A program made the translations under genes and the position numbers. From contig NZ_AUAV01000008.1 in NCBI RefSeq assembly GCF_000428905.1, forward strand, positions 1 through 64,000: DNA of 64,000 nucleotides, written 5' to 3'. A model generated the notes under the pieces. The model did not search any database. It was not told the DNA's origin and saw only the letters and a list, made by a program, of their open reading frames with translations. This stretch comes from Brumicola pallidula DSM 14239 = ACAM 615. Its GTDB lineage: Bacteria > Pseudomonadota > Gammaproteobacteria > Enterobacterales > Alteromonadaceae. This document shows positions 9,428 through 18,058 of the stretch, piece by piece. Each line of letters starts with the position of its first letter. The first letter of the stretch is position 1.

Positions 9428-10021
9428 TTAATTTGAAGGCCAGAATGACTGCATTTTTTCAAATAAGTCATACAATGGCTTACTCGGAATGTCGTCCGTT
9501 TTCGATACCACGTATGCAACCGCTTCAAGTGTCGAAATACCATTATTAATGCTGGTTTTGCGGATACGATACATTCCTTCCAACGGTTCGTTGAAGTGAA
9601 AACTGGGCAGGCTTTGTAGCCATTCATGACTTAAATAAAGGCGCTTTGCTTTACGCCAAGTGCCATCAATGAAAAGTAAATGTTTAACTGCGGTGCTGGT
9701 GCCAAGGTTGTTATTTTGTAAGTTTGGAAAATGGTGTTCAAATGCGTGACTGTTATTGCACGGAAAAAATAGCGCAAAAGACCTTGGATCGGATAAGCAG
9801 GAATTCTGTAATTGTGTCAACCTAGTGGTATCGTCGCTTTTTATAATGCTGATATCAGTCAAACACAATGCCACTAAACGGGCGGTGTTCTTGGCATTAT
9901 TCACTTCATTTTTATCCTGAAGAATAATAACCTCGATTTTATTTTCAATCTGATTAACTGCTGAGCAAACACAGGTTTTAAGCGGGTATTCGCATTTATT
10001 GCACATTGCTCGCTTTAACAA
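9428..10021 (-). CDS. tapT: DTW-domain protein, tRNA-uridine aminocarboxypropyltransferase
   Basis: Predicted SAM-dependent enzyme making acp3U on tRNA (YfiP/TapT family). The N-terminus has the zinc-binding CNKC and CVC cysteines (residues 8-20). The name-giving motif is present as IDGTWRKAKRLY around residue 129, followed by YRIRKTSINNGISTLEAVA, the conserved C-terminal block. Length (197) is normal. It is a stand-alone gene. The family assignment is firm; the exact tRNA target follows family knowledge. Confidence 0.83.
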   Translation of the reverse strand: MLKRAMCNKCEYPLKTCVCSAVNQIENKIEVIILQDKNEVNNAKNTARLVALCLTDISIIKSDDTTRLTQLQNSCLSDPRSFALFFPCNNSHAFEHHFPNLQNNNLGTSTAVKHLLFIDGTWRKAKRLYLSHEWLQSLPSFHFNEPLEGMYRIRKTSINNGISTLEAVAYVVSKTDDIPSKPLYDLFEKMQSFWPSN

Positions 10022-10149
10022 AGTAGACGCTTCCTTTTAACTACATTTACTTAACGTTTGGGGTTATTTTTGCATAAAACCGTTGTAGAAAATGCGATTG
10101 GCATTTAGGCTATACTCATCGACTAGGTAACAGTATATAGAATTAAATA

Positions 10150-10662
10150 ATGAGCGAACAAACCTATTTAAATATAGCGGTGCTGACGATTTCAGATACC
10201 CGCAACGAAGAAACCGACACATCAGGTCATTATTTGGTTAAGGCGATGACTGACGCTGGTCATTCTATTGCGGATAAACAAATAGTGATCGATGATGTTT
10301 ATAAAATACGCGCAGTTACCTCAGCTTGGATTGCGGATGAAAATATTCACGCCATAGTAACGACCGGTGGTACTGGCTTTTCGGGTCGCGACTCAACACC
10401 TGAAGCAATGTCAGTGTTATTTGATAAGCATGTTGAAGGTTTTGGTGAGGTGTTTAGGTCGCTTTCTTTAGACGAAATTGGAGTGTCAACTATTCAATCC
10501 CGAGCGTTGGCTGGACTGGCCAATAATACCGTGATTTTTTGTGTTCCCGGTTCGACCGGTGCTTGCAAAATGGCATGGAGCAACATTATTGAAAAGCAAA
10601 TTAATAGCACGTATCGCCCATGCAACTTTGTTGGCCATTTAACTGAAAAATGGACCAAATAG
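10150..10662 (+). CDS. moaB: Molybdenum cofactor biosynthesis protein MoaB
   Basis: MogA/MoaB-fold protein acting in molybdopterin adenylation or its regulation. It shows LTISDTRNEETDTSG, the loop TTGGTGFSGRDSTPEA, SRALAGLANNTVIFCVPGSTGACKMAW and the terminal RPCNFVGHL, all typical of MoaB. Length (170) is normal. No other moa genes are next to it. Confidence 0.93.
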   Translation: MSEQTYLNIAVLTISDTRNEETDTSGHYLVKAMTDAGHSIADKQIVIDDVYKIRAVTSAWIADENIHAIVTTGGTGFSGRDSTPEAMSVLFDKHVEGFGEVFRSLSLDEIGVSTIQSRALAGLANNTVIFCVPGSTGACKMAWSNIIEKQINSTYRPCNFVGHLTEKWTK

Positions 10663-10799
10663 CGGATTCTGAACAACGTTGCTCAAGTGAGATGCCAATG
10701 TCTTCGGCTTTTGAACCCGATCCGCGGGCATTTTTAAGTATCTTACCGCTGTGCAGCATTGACGAGATTGGACCAAGTAATTATTTAATTCATGACTAA
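10650..10799 (+). CDS. Small unrecognised ORF overlapping moaB (49 aa)
   Basis: A 49-codon frame starts at ATG 10650, overlapping the moaB end by 13 nt, and contains SAFEPDPRAFLSILPLCSIDEIGPS. No family recognised. The composition is protein-like and the overlap suggests coupling, but no ribosome-binding site stands out. It may be a chance frame or the remnant of a gene. Confidence 0.22.
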   Translation: MDQIADSEQRCSSEMPMSSAFEPDPRAFLSILPLCSIDEIGPSNYLIHD

Positions 10800-10855
10800 T
10801 AACGCGTCCGCGAACAGTCAAGTGTCTGCAATAACTTACTATAATACCGTTGAAT

Positions 10856-12037
10856 TTAGTGCTTAAGTCGCTGAAAAGCCAACACAATAAGACCGAATAC
10901 TACACCCCAAAAGGATGCCGCAATCTCAAAAAATGAGATACCCGAAGCGCTCACTAGAAAAGTCACGAGGGCCGCTTCTCGGTATACAGGTTCGACAAAA
11001 GCCGTATTTAACGAATTGGCGATGGTGCCCAGTAATGCGATGCCTGCTAAGGCCGCAATGAAAGCCATCGGAAAACTAGCAAAAAGAGCGACTACAGCGG
11101 CGCCTAGCAAACCCGCAATAATATTGAATATGCCCGCCGCAATGCCGGCAATATAGCGTTTGTTTTTATCGGGATGCGCTTCTTCACTGGTGCAAATAGC
11201 GGCGGTAATAGCCGCCAAATTGAATGTAAAACCGCCAAACGGAGCCAGCACCAAGTTAATACTCCCAACGGTAGTCAGGATAGGAGAAATAGATTGTTTT
11301 TCATATCCACTAGCTTTGAGAACGGCAATGCCTGGTAAGTTTTGAGATGTCATGGTGACAATAAATAACGGAATGCCGATACCAATCAACAAATTAATAT
11401 CGAACTCAGGGCTTACCCAAATAGGCGTTGTTAGTTCGAAAGCTAGGTTCTCAGTAGCAAGTTGGCCCTGAAATATAGTGATAATTATGCCAACTAGAAA
11501 TACGCAAACAATAGCGTAACGAGGTAGTACTCGTTTTGTGAGTAGATAAATGCTCAGCATTATGCCAACAAGCAGGGGGTTTAAGGCAAAGGAAGTGAAA
11601 ATTTGTAAGCCAAACTGAAAAAGCACGCCAGCTAATAGAGCCGACGCAATAGGTAAAGGAATGTAGGAGGTGAGCTTCTGAAATGCGCCGGTTACCCCCA
11701 CGAGAATTGAAAGAATAGCGACAAAGATAAAAATACCGGTTGCTTGCTCTATTGTTGCGCCCATTAAACTGGTGGCGAGCAACGCTGCCCCCGGGGTTGA
11801 CCAAACGATAATAATTGGGCGTTTGTAGTAGGCCGATAAACCAATGCATCCAACGCCCATACCAATACCTAATGCCCAAATCCAAGATTCCAGTATTTGA
11901 GGTGACGCACCAGCAGCTTGTCCGGCTTGAAGTACTATCGCCATTGCACTGGCAAAGCCAATTAGCACCGCTATAAAGCCAGACACTGTGGCCGATAGAC
12001 TCCAATCCCGAATGATGGTTTTGATGTTCAATAGCAT
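10856..12037 (-). CDS. benE: Benzoate/H+ symporter family transporter (BenE-like)
   Basis: Inner-membrane transporter with about 12 hydrophobic segments. It starts SATVSGFIAVLIGFASAMAI and contains STPGAALLATS, IPLPIASALLAGVLFQFGL, APFGGFTFNLAAITAAICT and the late LLGTIANSLNTAF, all typical of BenE. Length (393) is typical. No benzoate catabolic genes are nearby, so another aromatic or carboxylate substrate is possible. Confidence 0.88.
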   Translation of the reverse strand: MLLNIKTIIRDWSLSATVSGFIAVLIGFASAMAIVLQAGQAAGASPQILESWIWALGIGMGVGCIGLSAYYKRPIIIVWSTPGAALLATSLMGATIEQATGIFIFVAILSILVGVTGAFQKLTSYIPLPIASALLAGVLFQFGLQIFTSFALNPLLVGIMLSIYLLTKRVLPRYAIVCVFLVGIIITIFQGQLATENLAFELTTPIWVSPEFDINLLIGIGIPLFIVTMTSQNLPGIAVLKASGYEKQSISPILTTVGSINLVLAPFGGFTFNLAAITAAICTSEEAHPDKNKRYIAGIAAGIFNIIAGLLGAAVVALFASFPMAFIAALAGIALLGTIANSLNTAFVEPVYREAALVTFLVSASGISFFEIAASFWGVVFGLIVLAFQRLKH

Positions 12038-12315
12038 AAACGAGGTTTGTTCTTATTCTGATTGGAATACAACCTTTACGATAGCACTCATTGCGGTATT
12101 CACGCTATCATTGAGACGTACCATTCTTGTTCAAAGATGCTTCAAGGGATTAACATGTTTAACACAACCGCTACTTTTACACGGATCCGAACAATCAAAC
12201 CAACCACACTGGTTTTGGCCCTCTGGATCTCATGATGTTTTCATGTCGGATTTCCTACGTGAAGTGCACGGGACTTTTCTACTTTTAGCTTCAGTTATTG
12301 TTAGGGACGATTACC

Positions 12316-13185
12316 CTATGAATGTATTCTAACCGGCTTCGCCCGCAGCCAATTAAGCTCATCATATTTGGCTTGTGCGGAGGTAAGGTGCAGTGTAAAG
12401 GCGTGGCGTGATTTATTTGAGCGATTCGCTTCACTAAAATGCGGTAACGCGCCATTAAATACAACTAATGAACCGGCCTTCACTTCTAATGGTAATGCTC
12501 GGTCTTGAGTTGGCCAATCGACGTTTTCCAGTGCCAACAATTCGGTTGTATTATCCGCATAGCGTTTAAACTGTTCTTTGAGTACAAAGTCAGCCCCCTG
12601 TTTGTCGACCTGCAAACACCCGTTCTCAATATTTGCATCTTCAATTGCAAACCAAAAAGTCACTACCGACTGTGGTGTCGTAAAAAAGTAGGTGGCGTCT
12701 TGATGCCAGCGAATAACACCACCAATTTTAGGTTGTTTGAATATGTACATCGATTGGCGAATTTCTGGCGCAACCACACCTAGATCCTCAGCTATCTGAG
12801 CAATTATTTTTGCCTGACTGAATGCGGCGAACTCAGGCGATAAAACATGCAAAGCATGACCGATTTTATTGATGCTAAGCGCTTTAGTTTGTTGTAATTC
12901 GCCATCGAGTGAGAATGCATCTTCTTCAAAAAAACAGCGTATTTTGTCGTCGGAATCAAGAAAATAATCGTCGCGATTTTTATTAGACTCAGTTTGTGTA
13001 GAAAAAACCGAACGTGTCGATTGTGGATCAAAGTCATCAACAATTTTACCCGCCGCTGCTTTTAGCGTATTTATTTGTTGCTGGTTAAATAACTCATCAA
13101 GGACCAAGTACCCCTGTTGTTCAAAGCGTTGCTTTTGTTTATTGCTGAGCATCGTCACTTTTCTCATTTTTGTTATTATTACCAT
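12316..13185 (-). CDS. Phytanoyl-CoA dioxygenase (PhyH) family protein
   Basis: Fe(II)/2-oxoglutarate-dependent oxygenase fold. The metal site is visible as WHQD (His-x-Asp) and a distal His in GALPHFSEANRS, followed by SRHAFTLHLT with the 2-oxoglutarate-binding Arg. The real start may be ATG 13152 (MLSNKQKQRFEQQGYLVLDELF..., written here only in part for reference), since the first 11 residues are atypical. The substrate is unknown; bacterial members hydroxylate small metabolites such as ectoine or lipids. The 278 bp beyond its stop, up to the benE-like gene start, hold nothing I recognise. Confidence 0.8.
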   Translation of the reverse strand: MVIITKMRKVTMLSNKQKQRFEQQGYLVLDELFNQQQINTLKAAAGKIVDDFDPQSTRSVFSTQTESNKNRDDYFLDSDDKIRCFFEEDAFSLDGELQQTKALSINKIGHALHVLSPEFAAFSQAKIIAQIAEDLGVVAPEIRQSMYIFKQPKIGGVIRWHQDATYFFTTPQSVVTFWFAIEDANIENGCLQVDKQGADFVLKEQFKRYADNTTELLALENVDWPTQDRALPLEVKAGSLVVFNGALPHFSEANRSNKSRHAFTLHLTSAQAKYDELNWLRAKPVRIHS

Positions 13186-13210
13186 CTATAGTTTGTAGAT
13201 TATCACGTGA

Positions 13211-13480
13211 ATGACTTTTTTTGCTAATTTCACGATAAATTTAAAGCAAAACCAAAGTCTTGCGAACGCCGAGAGCACATTGCACTTGTTGGCATTGCTT
13301 GGAGGTTGTCTCGGAGCAGCATTAGCACAACAAGTACTGCGACATAAATCATCGAAACAAGACTTTAGAGTGATATTTTGGTTTACTGTGGTTATTAACT
13401 TAGCAGTGTTAGGCTGGCCACTGTCACATTATGGTGAGACGGTCTTGATATTGATACCAAACAATATGGGGCCGCTTTAA
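13211..13480 (+). CDS. DUF1294 membrane protein, N-terminally shortened
   Basis: The middle of this 89-residue frame (ESTLHLLALLGGCLGAALAQQVLRHKSSKQDFRVIFW) is the DUF1294 core: a helix, the RHKT/SK motif, and a second helix. The first transmembrane helix and the DKxxA segment that normally come before it are missing; residues 1-23 do not resemble them. It may be a truncated gene or start elsewhere. Function of DUF1294 proteins is unknown. Confidence 0.6.
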   Translation: MTFFANFTINLKQNQSLANAESTLHLLALLGGCLGAALAQQVLRHKSSKQDFRVIFWFTVVINLAVLGWPLSHYGETVLILIPNNMGPL

Positions 13481-13540
13481 TTAAGACGGTTTATTTGCAG
13501 TTTATTTTTTTGCATTTGGTTTTTAGGGGCTCATTGAAGT

Positions 13541-14146
13541 ATGAATTATTTAGCGCATATTCATCTCGCTCACATCACAGACACGAGTATGTTAGGAAAT
13601 TTTTTTGGTGATTTTGTAAAAGCTAGCGACCTCTCGCATCTGAATAATGAGCATCAGTTGGGTGTTCGACTACACCGCAAAATTGACAGCTTTACTGATA
13701 GTCATGCCCAAGTGAAAGCACTCAGGCGTTTGTTTCCAAAATCGATTCGGCGTATGTCAGGGGTGGTCATTGATATTTATTTTGACCATTTGTTGTGTGC
13801 GAATTGGGCTCGTTTCAGCGAACGTGAATTAGATAAATTACTGGCGCATTTTTATGATGAAGTTCAAGCGTACCCAGATAATATTGGTGACCGATTTGAA
13901 CAAGTTCGCCTAGGCTTATTACGCTATCGTTGGTTGTCTGATTATCGGTATGCTGAAAGCTGTGAACGTTCATTCTTGCATATTGAAAAGCGTTTAAGTA
14001 ATAGAGTCATATTTGCGCACGAAGCGACACAGTTTATTCAACAAAATGAAAATGAATTACACCGCAGATTTTTGAGTTTTTATCCTGAATTAATCGCATT
14101 CAGTCATGCTAAGGTTAAGGTACTGAAGGTTCAAATAAGTGTTTAA
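13541..14146 (+). CDS. acpH: Acyl carrier protein phosphodiesterase
   Basis: Hydrolase removing the 4'-phosphopantetheine from holo-ACP. The start MNYLAHIHLA, then GNFFGDFVKAS, GVRLHRKIDSFTDSH and DIYFDHLLCANW are family hallmarks, with the His/Asp metal residues of this HD-like fold. Length (201) is normal. Stand-alone gene. Confidence 0.92.
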   Translation: MNYLAHIHLAHITDTSMLGNFFGDFVKASDLSHLNNEHQLGVRLHRKIDSFTDSHAQVKALRRLFPKSIRRMSGVVIDIYFDHLLCANWARFSERELDKLLAHFYDEVQAYPDNIGDRFEQVRLGLLRYRWLSDYRYAESCERSFLHIEKRLSNRVIFAHEATQFIQQNENELHRRFLSFYPELIAFSHAKVKVLKVQISV

Positions 14147-14222
14147 TTAGACACACAAAGGGCTTACTAAAAACAATATTAAAAACTACTTTTAAGAATA
14201 AAAAATGAAAAGGCATCACTAA

Positions 14223-14867
14223 ATGGAACTTGATTTTTGGCATCGTCGTTGGCAAAAAAATGAAATAGGCTTTCACGAAAGCGAGGGTAATACTTTATTA
14301 AAAGAATACTTTGAGCATTGGCAATTACCAGATAAAGCGCGTGTATTTGTACCCTTGTGTGGAAAAACAAAAGATATAGGCTGGTTTTTATCAAAAGGTT
14401 ACGCGATTGTTGCGATTGAACTAAATGAAAGCGCCGTGCAAGCCTTATTTGCAGAGTTAGGTGTTGACCCCCTAATTGAATCGCACGGGCCATTATTACG
14501 CTACTCTGCCGACAATTTGATTGTTTATGTTGGTGACTTTTTTTCCTTAACAGCAAGTGACGTCGGCGATATTGATGGCGTTTTTGATAGGGGGGCCTTA
14601 GTCGCGCTACCGGAGCCACTTCGACATAAATACAGCGAACATTTACGCATGATAAGCAATACCAACAAGCAGTTTTTGCTTACTTATGATTACGATCAGG
14701 CACTGTTTGCGGGCCCCCCATTTAGCGTCACGAGCCAGACTATTCATCAGATTTACCAACATCATTACAGCATAACTCAATTGTATAGAGGTAAAATTGC
14801 AGGTGGATTTCGGTCACAAGATGAGGTTTTTGAGGGCGTTTACTTACTATTTAACACTCATGGCTGA
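14223..14867 (+). CDS. tpm: Thiopurine S-methyltransferase
   Basis: SAM-dependent methyltransferase of the bacterial Tpm family, linked to methylation of thiols and of selenium or tellurium compounds. Motifs: FWHRRWQKNEIGFHES, VFVPLCGKTKDIGWF (SAM site), DRGALVALP and LLTYDYDQALFAGPPFSV. Length (214) is typical. Its 3' end overlaps the convergent thioesterase by 21 nt. Confidence 0.93.
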   Translation: MELDFWHRRWQKNEIGFHESEGNTLLKEYFEHWQLPDKARVFVPLCGKTKDIGWFLSKGYAIVAIELNESAVQALFAELGVDPLIESHGPLLRYSADNLIVYVGDFFSLTASDVGDIDGVFDRGALVALPEPLRHKYSEHLRMISNTNKQFLLTYDYDQALFAGPPFSVTSQTIHQIYQHHYSITQLYRGKIAGGFRSQDEVFEGVYLLFNTHG

Positions 14868-15275
14868 GTTTATAGCCTGAAGCAACCTTCCTGCTATTGG
14901 CGTTGGTTTATGGGTGTGACGGTCAACGAAAACATGGGTTAAATAGCCGATAGCAGAGAGAATATTATCTTGGTTAAATATGCCAACAGCGTAATCTACA
15001 GAACTGCTGCCTACGCGTTCAACTCTAAAAGCCCCGGTGAGCTTTTGCGGAAAAGACACTGGGCTTAGGTATTCACAGCTCGACCTCACCATAAAACCAA
15101 TTTGACTGTTAGTCCCAGGGTCAAAATCCGCTTTTTCAATTAAAAATTGATTTATAACCGTATCAAAATAGGAATAATAATGTACGTTATTCACGTGGCC
15201 GTAAATATCATTGTCCATCCACCTTGTGGCAATAGGCAGGTGGTAGGCAAAATCAGTTAGGTATTGGTTAGCCAT
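14847..15275 (-). CDS. Acyl-CoA thioesterase (4HBT hotdog fold)
   Basis: Hotdog-fold thioesterase; RWMDNDIYGHVNNVHYYSYFD is the 4HBT catalytic block with the active Asp. I start it at ATG 15275 (MANQYLTDF), giving the usual 142 residues. A longer frame to 15392 would overlap the upstream dehydrogenase by over 120 nt and adds basic, unrelated residues. With the chosen start it overlaps the dehydrogenase stop by 8 nt, suggesting one operon with the ErcA-like gene. Confidence 0.85.
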   Translation of the reverse strand: MANQYLTDFAYHLPIATRWMDNDIYGHVNNVHYYSYFDTVINQFLIEKADFDPGTNSQIGFMVRSSCEYLSPVSFPQKLTGAFRVERVGSSSVDYAVGIFNQDNILSAIGYLTHVFVDRHTHKPTPIAGRLLQAINSAMSVK

Positions 15276-16458
15276 TACGTTTTCCGGTGAGTGCATTGAG
15301 GTAAATTTGTTTGGCGTCTTCAAGCGAAACGGTTTTTGGATTATTAATGAGAAGGCGCGTCTGCGCCAGCGCATCGTTTGCCAGTGGATCAATGTGTTTT
15401 TCTTGAATACCTAATTCGGCCAATGACTGGGGCAATTGTAGTTTGGCTATTAATTCGTGCAAGAAGTGAATGAGGTGCTCGGCAGTCTGTAGGCTACTAT
15501 TACCATCATTATCATTATCATTGCCACTGTCAGGCATAATATGTGTTGCGAGTTCAGCATATAAATCAGCACAATGGCTTTTGTTAAAGGTCATGACATG
15601 AGGTAAAACCAACGCATTACTTAGGCCATGCGCAATATGGAATTGGCCGCCTAGCGGATATGCCATTGCGTGCACAGCGCCGACAGGTGCATTCGCAAAT
15701 GCTTGTCCAGCCAAACACGAACCTAGCAGCATGGCCTGACGAACTTCTAGATTTTCGCCATTAAACGTTGCTTCAACAATATTTTTAGAAAGTAATTCAA
15801 GCGCGCTTTTTGCCAACATATCGGACAATGGATTTTTTTTGATCGCGCTGGTGAACGCTTCGATAGCATGCACCATTGCATCGATACCAGTGGCAGCTGT
15901 TATGTGCGGTGGTAGGCTGATTGTTAGGCTGGCATCTAATAATGCTATGTCGGGTAAAAGCTCGGCTGACACAACCCCTGTTTTAGTTGTTGCACCGGTG
16001 GTTACAATTGAGATCGGGGTTACTTCTGAACCTGTGCCGGCGGTAGTTGGAATAAGTATTAAGGGAAATCGTTTGGCTTTAATATTGTCGATGCCGTAGA
16101 TGTCGGCAATGCTCTCATCTGAATTAGCTAACAACGCAACTAGTTTTGCAGTATCCAGTGAGCTGCCGCCACCGAGGCCAATAACACCATCTATTTTTGA
16201 CTGTTTTGCGTATTTTACAGCCTCGACCACAATTGCTTCCGGCGGATCGGCAACCACTTTGTCAAAGCACCAATATTGCATTTGAGCATTATTAAATGCG
16301 TTTATCACAGGTGCTATTAAGTCGTTATCAATAATGCCTTGGTCGGTCACTATGAGAGGTCGCAAGATATTCAGCGAATGACATAGTTCAGCAATTGTTG
16401 AGATAACACCTATTTCACTAATGATGGACTTGGTACTAGAAAATACGAACGACTTCAT
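15268..16458 (-). CDS. Iron-containing (group III) alcohol dehydrogenase, ErcA-like
   Basis: NAD(P)-dependent dehydrogenase with GLGGGSSLDTAK (nucleotide site), PTTAGTGSE, and the metal ligands D193, H197, H263 and H277. Length (396) is normal. Its place next to the quinoprotein alcohol locus recalls ErcA of Pseudomonas, an Fe-dehydrogenase that takes part in control of ethanol oxidation, so a sensory or accessory role is possible. A short Asn/Asp repeat (GNDNDNDGN, near residue 310) comes from an ATT/ATC microsatellite at ~15500-15525 and is unusual. Function as ErcA is inferred from context. Confidence 0.82.
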   Translation of the reverse strand: MKSFVFSSTKSIISEIGVISTIAELCHSLNILRPLIVTDQGIIDNDLIAPVINAFNNAQMQYWCFDKVVADPPEAIVVEAVKYAKQSKIDGVIGLGGGSSLDTAKLVALLANSDESIADIYGIDNIKAKRFPLILIPTTAGTGSEVTPISIVTTGATTKTGVVSAELLPDIALLDASLTISLPPHITAATGIDAMVHAIEAFTSAIKKNPLSDMLAKSALELLSKNIVEATFNGENLEVRQAMLLGSCLAGQAFANAPVGAVHAMAYPLGGQFHIAHGLSNALVLPHVMTFNKSHCADLYAELATHIMPDSGNDNDNDGNSSLQTAEHLIHFLHELIAKLQLPQSLAELGIQEKHIDPLANDALAQTRLLINNPKTVSLEDAKQIYLNALTGKRNG

Positions 16459-16556
16459 TGTTTATCCTTATCAACACGACGTTACTATATTTCCACAATC
16501 ACCTGATGGTGTCACTAAGTTAGCACAAAATTATTGACTAATTACGATATAGCCAT

Positions 16557-17330
16557 TTATATCTTCCTTGGTTTGAAGCTAGCAACCGCAAGACTCCCAC
16601 TGACAATCACGCAACTGATAATAATGATACTTGCGCTTATATTCGTTTGCCCATATAACGCAAAACGTATCATCTCAACACAGTATGTGAAGGGGTTATA
16701 CTGGCAAATCCAATATAACCACAAACTCGATTCTTGCATTTTCCACAATGGATATAATGCACTTGAGAGAAAAAACATTGGGAATATGACAAAGTTCATC
16801 ACTCCAGCAAAGTTTTCTAGTTGTTTTATAAAGTTAGACAACATTAAGCCCAATGCACCTAGAAAGAAGGCACTCAGAAAAATACTCGGTATCGCATAAA
16901 TAAAACCCCACCATGGAATGTCAACATCAACTAAATTAGCCAGTAATAAAAAGATGACTACTTGTAATAAAGACAAACACGCGGCGGCAATGAGCTTACA
17001 AAACAATAAGAAACTGCGTGAAATGGGACTCATTAATAACACTTTCATACTGCCCATTTCACGGTCATAAACCATGGATAGGGAGGTTTGCATTGAGTTA
17101 AATAAGATAATCATGGCGCACAGTCCGGGTACGATGTATTCCTGGTACAAGATGTAACTTTCATATGGCGGCATGATTGATATACCTAGTGCGCTACGAA
17201 ACCCGGCAGCAAAAACAACTAACCATAATAGGGGGCGCACCAAAGCACTAAATAAACGCGAACGTTGATGAAAAAAACGCAATATTTCACGCTTTAATAT
17301 AGCCCAAAAACAAGTCATATAAATCGACAT
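16557..17330 (-). CDS. ABC-2 type permease, PedC/Lut-type (PQQ dehydrogenase-associated)
   Basis: Inner-membrane permease of the ABC-2 type with about six helices. It shows YDREMGSMKVLLMSPISRSFLLFCKL, the usual ABC-2 coupling region. It overlaps the ATPase gene by 1 nt (ATG/TAA junction at 17330) and is last in a four-gene set of binding protein, beta-propeller, ATPase and permease. That set and order match PedA1A2BC of Pseudomonas putida and lut genes of methylotrophs, which are needed for lanthanide-dependent growth. The membrane fold is clear; lanthanide transport is inference. Confidence 0.8.
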   Translation of the reverse strand: MSIYMTCFWAILKREILRFFHQRSRLFSALVRPLLWLVVFAAGFRSALGISIMPPYESYILYQEYIVPGLCAMIILFNSMQTSLSMVYDREMGSMKVLLMSPISRSFLLFCKLIAAACLSLLQVVIFLLLANLVDVDIPWWGFIYAIPSIFLSAFFLGALGLMLSNFIKQLENFAGVMNFVIFPMFFLSSALYPLWKMQESSLWLYWICQYNPFTYCVEMIRFALYGQTNISASIIIISCVIVSGSLAVASFKPRKI

Positions 17331-18058
17331 TAAACCAGTCCTTGTGGTTGAGTTAACCAGCGATACAAGTCAAATACAGAGTCTTGTTGATGCTCACTCA
17401 ACAATGCTTCGCACTTACCTTGAGCAATTAATTGTCCGTGATTAAGAATGTACAAGGGATCGTCCTCTTGCACTTCATCGAGTAAATGTGTGGTCCACAA
17501 AATAGTCATCGCTTGTTGCTGAGCAAGCAGACGTATATGTTCTATAATTAGTTTGCGACTATCTACATCTAAGCCTACGGTAGCTTCATCTAGTAATAAA
17601 TAGCGGGGTTGATGGATCATACATCTCGCAATTTCAACTCGTCGACGATGCCCTTCGTTTAAGTCGCGAACGGTGTCATGTAAACGTTCAATCAGGCCTA
17701 GTTGAGTTAACACCGGCGTAATTCGTTCAAGCACAACGCGGGCCTTTATTCCGTGTAAGGCGCCAAAATAGGTGAGGTTTTGGAATACAGACAAATCCAA
17801 GTCGAGGGTGGTCTGTTGAAAGACAACGCCTAGTTGTTGCATTATCTGGCGCGGCGTTTTTTGTATATCCACACCATCAAAATGAATATTGCCGCGTTGC
17901 ATTGGTCGTTGTGCGGTCAACAAATTCAGAAGGGTACTTTTACCTGCACCATTTGGCCCTAATAGCACGTTAAACCCGGGTGCCAGAGTACACGACAAGT
18001 CGGCTAATGCGCGTTTATTACGATACATAAAATCAATATTATTAATAACAATACTCAT
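17330..18058 (-). CDS. ABC transporter ATPase, PedB/Lut-type (PQQ dehydrogenase-associated)
   Basis: ATP-binding subunit of 242 residues. Walker A is GPNGAGKST, the signature is the unusual LNEGHRRRVEIAR in place of LSGGQ, and Walker B is YLLLDEATVGLD, followed by TTHLLDEV. The LNEGH signature is typical of the PQQ-associated subfamily. Start and stop overlap both neighbours by 1 nt, so it is co-translated with the permease and beta-propeller genes. Confidence 0.85.
   Translation of the reverse strand: MSIVINNIDFMYRNKRALADLSCTLAPGFNVLLGPNGAGKSTLLNLLTAQRPMQRGNIHFDGVDIQKTPRQIMQQLGVVFQQTTLDLDLSVFQNLTYFGALHGIKARVVLERITPVLTQLGLIERLHDTVRDLNEGHRRRVEIARCMIHQPRYLLLDEATVGLDVDSRKLIIEHIRLLAQQQAMTILWTTHLLDEVQEDDPLYILNHGQLIAQGKCEALLSEHQQDSVFDLYRWLTQPQGLV

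Noticed and set aside
11988-12332. Plus-strand frame of 114 codons between the benE-like and PhyH genes
   Set aside because: Composition is not protein-like, no ribosome-binding site, and it overlaps both neighbours' ends.
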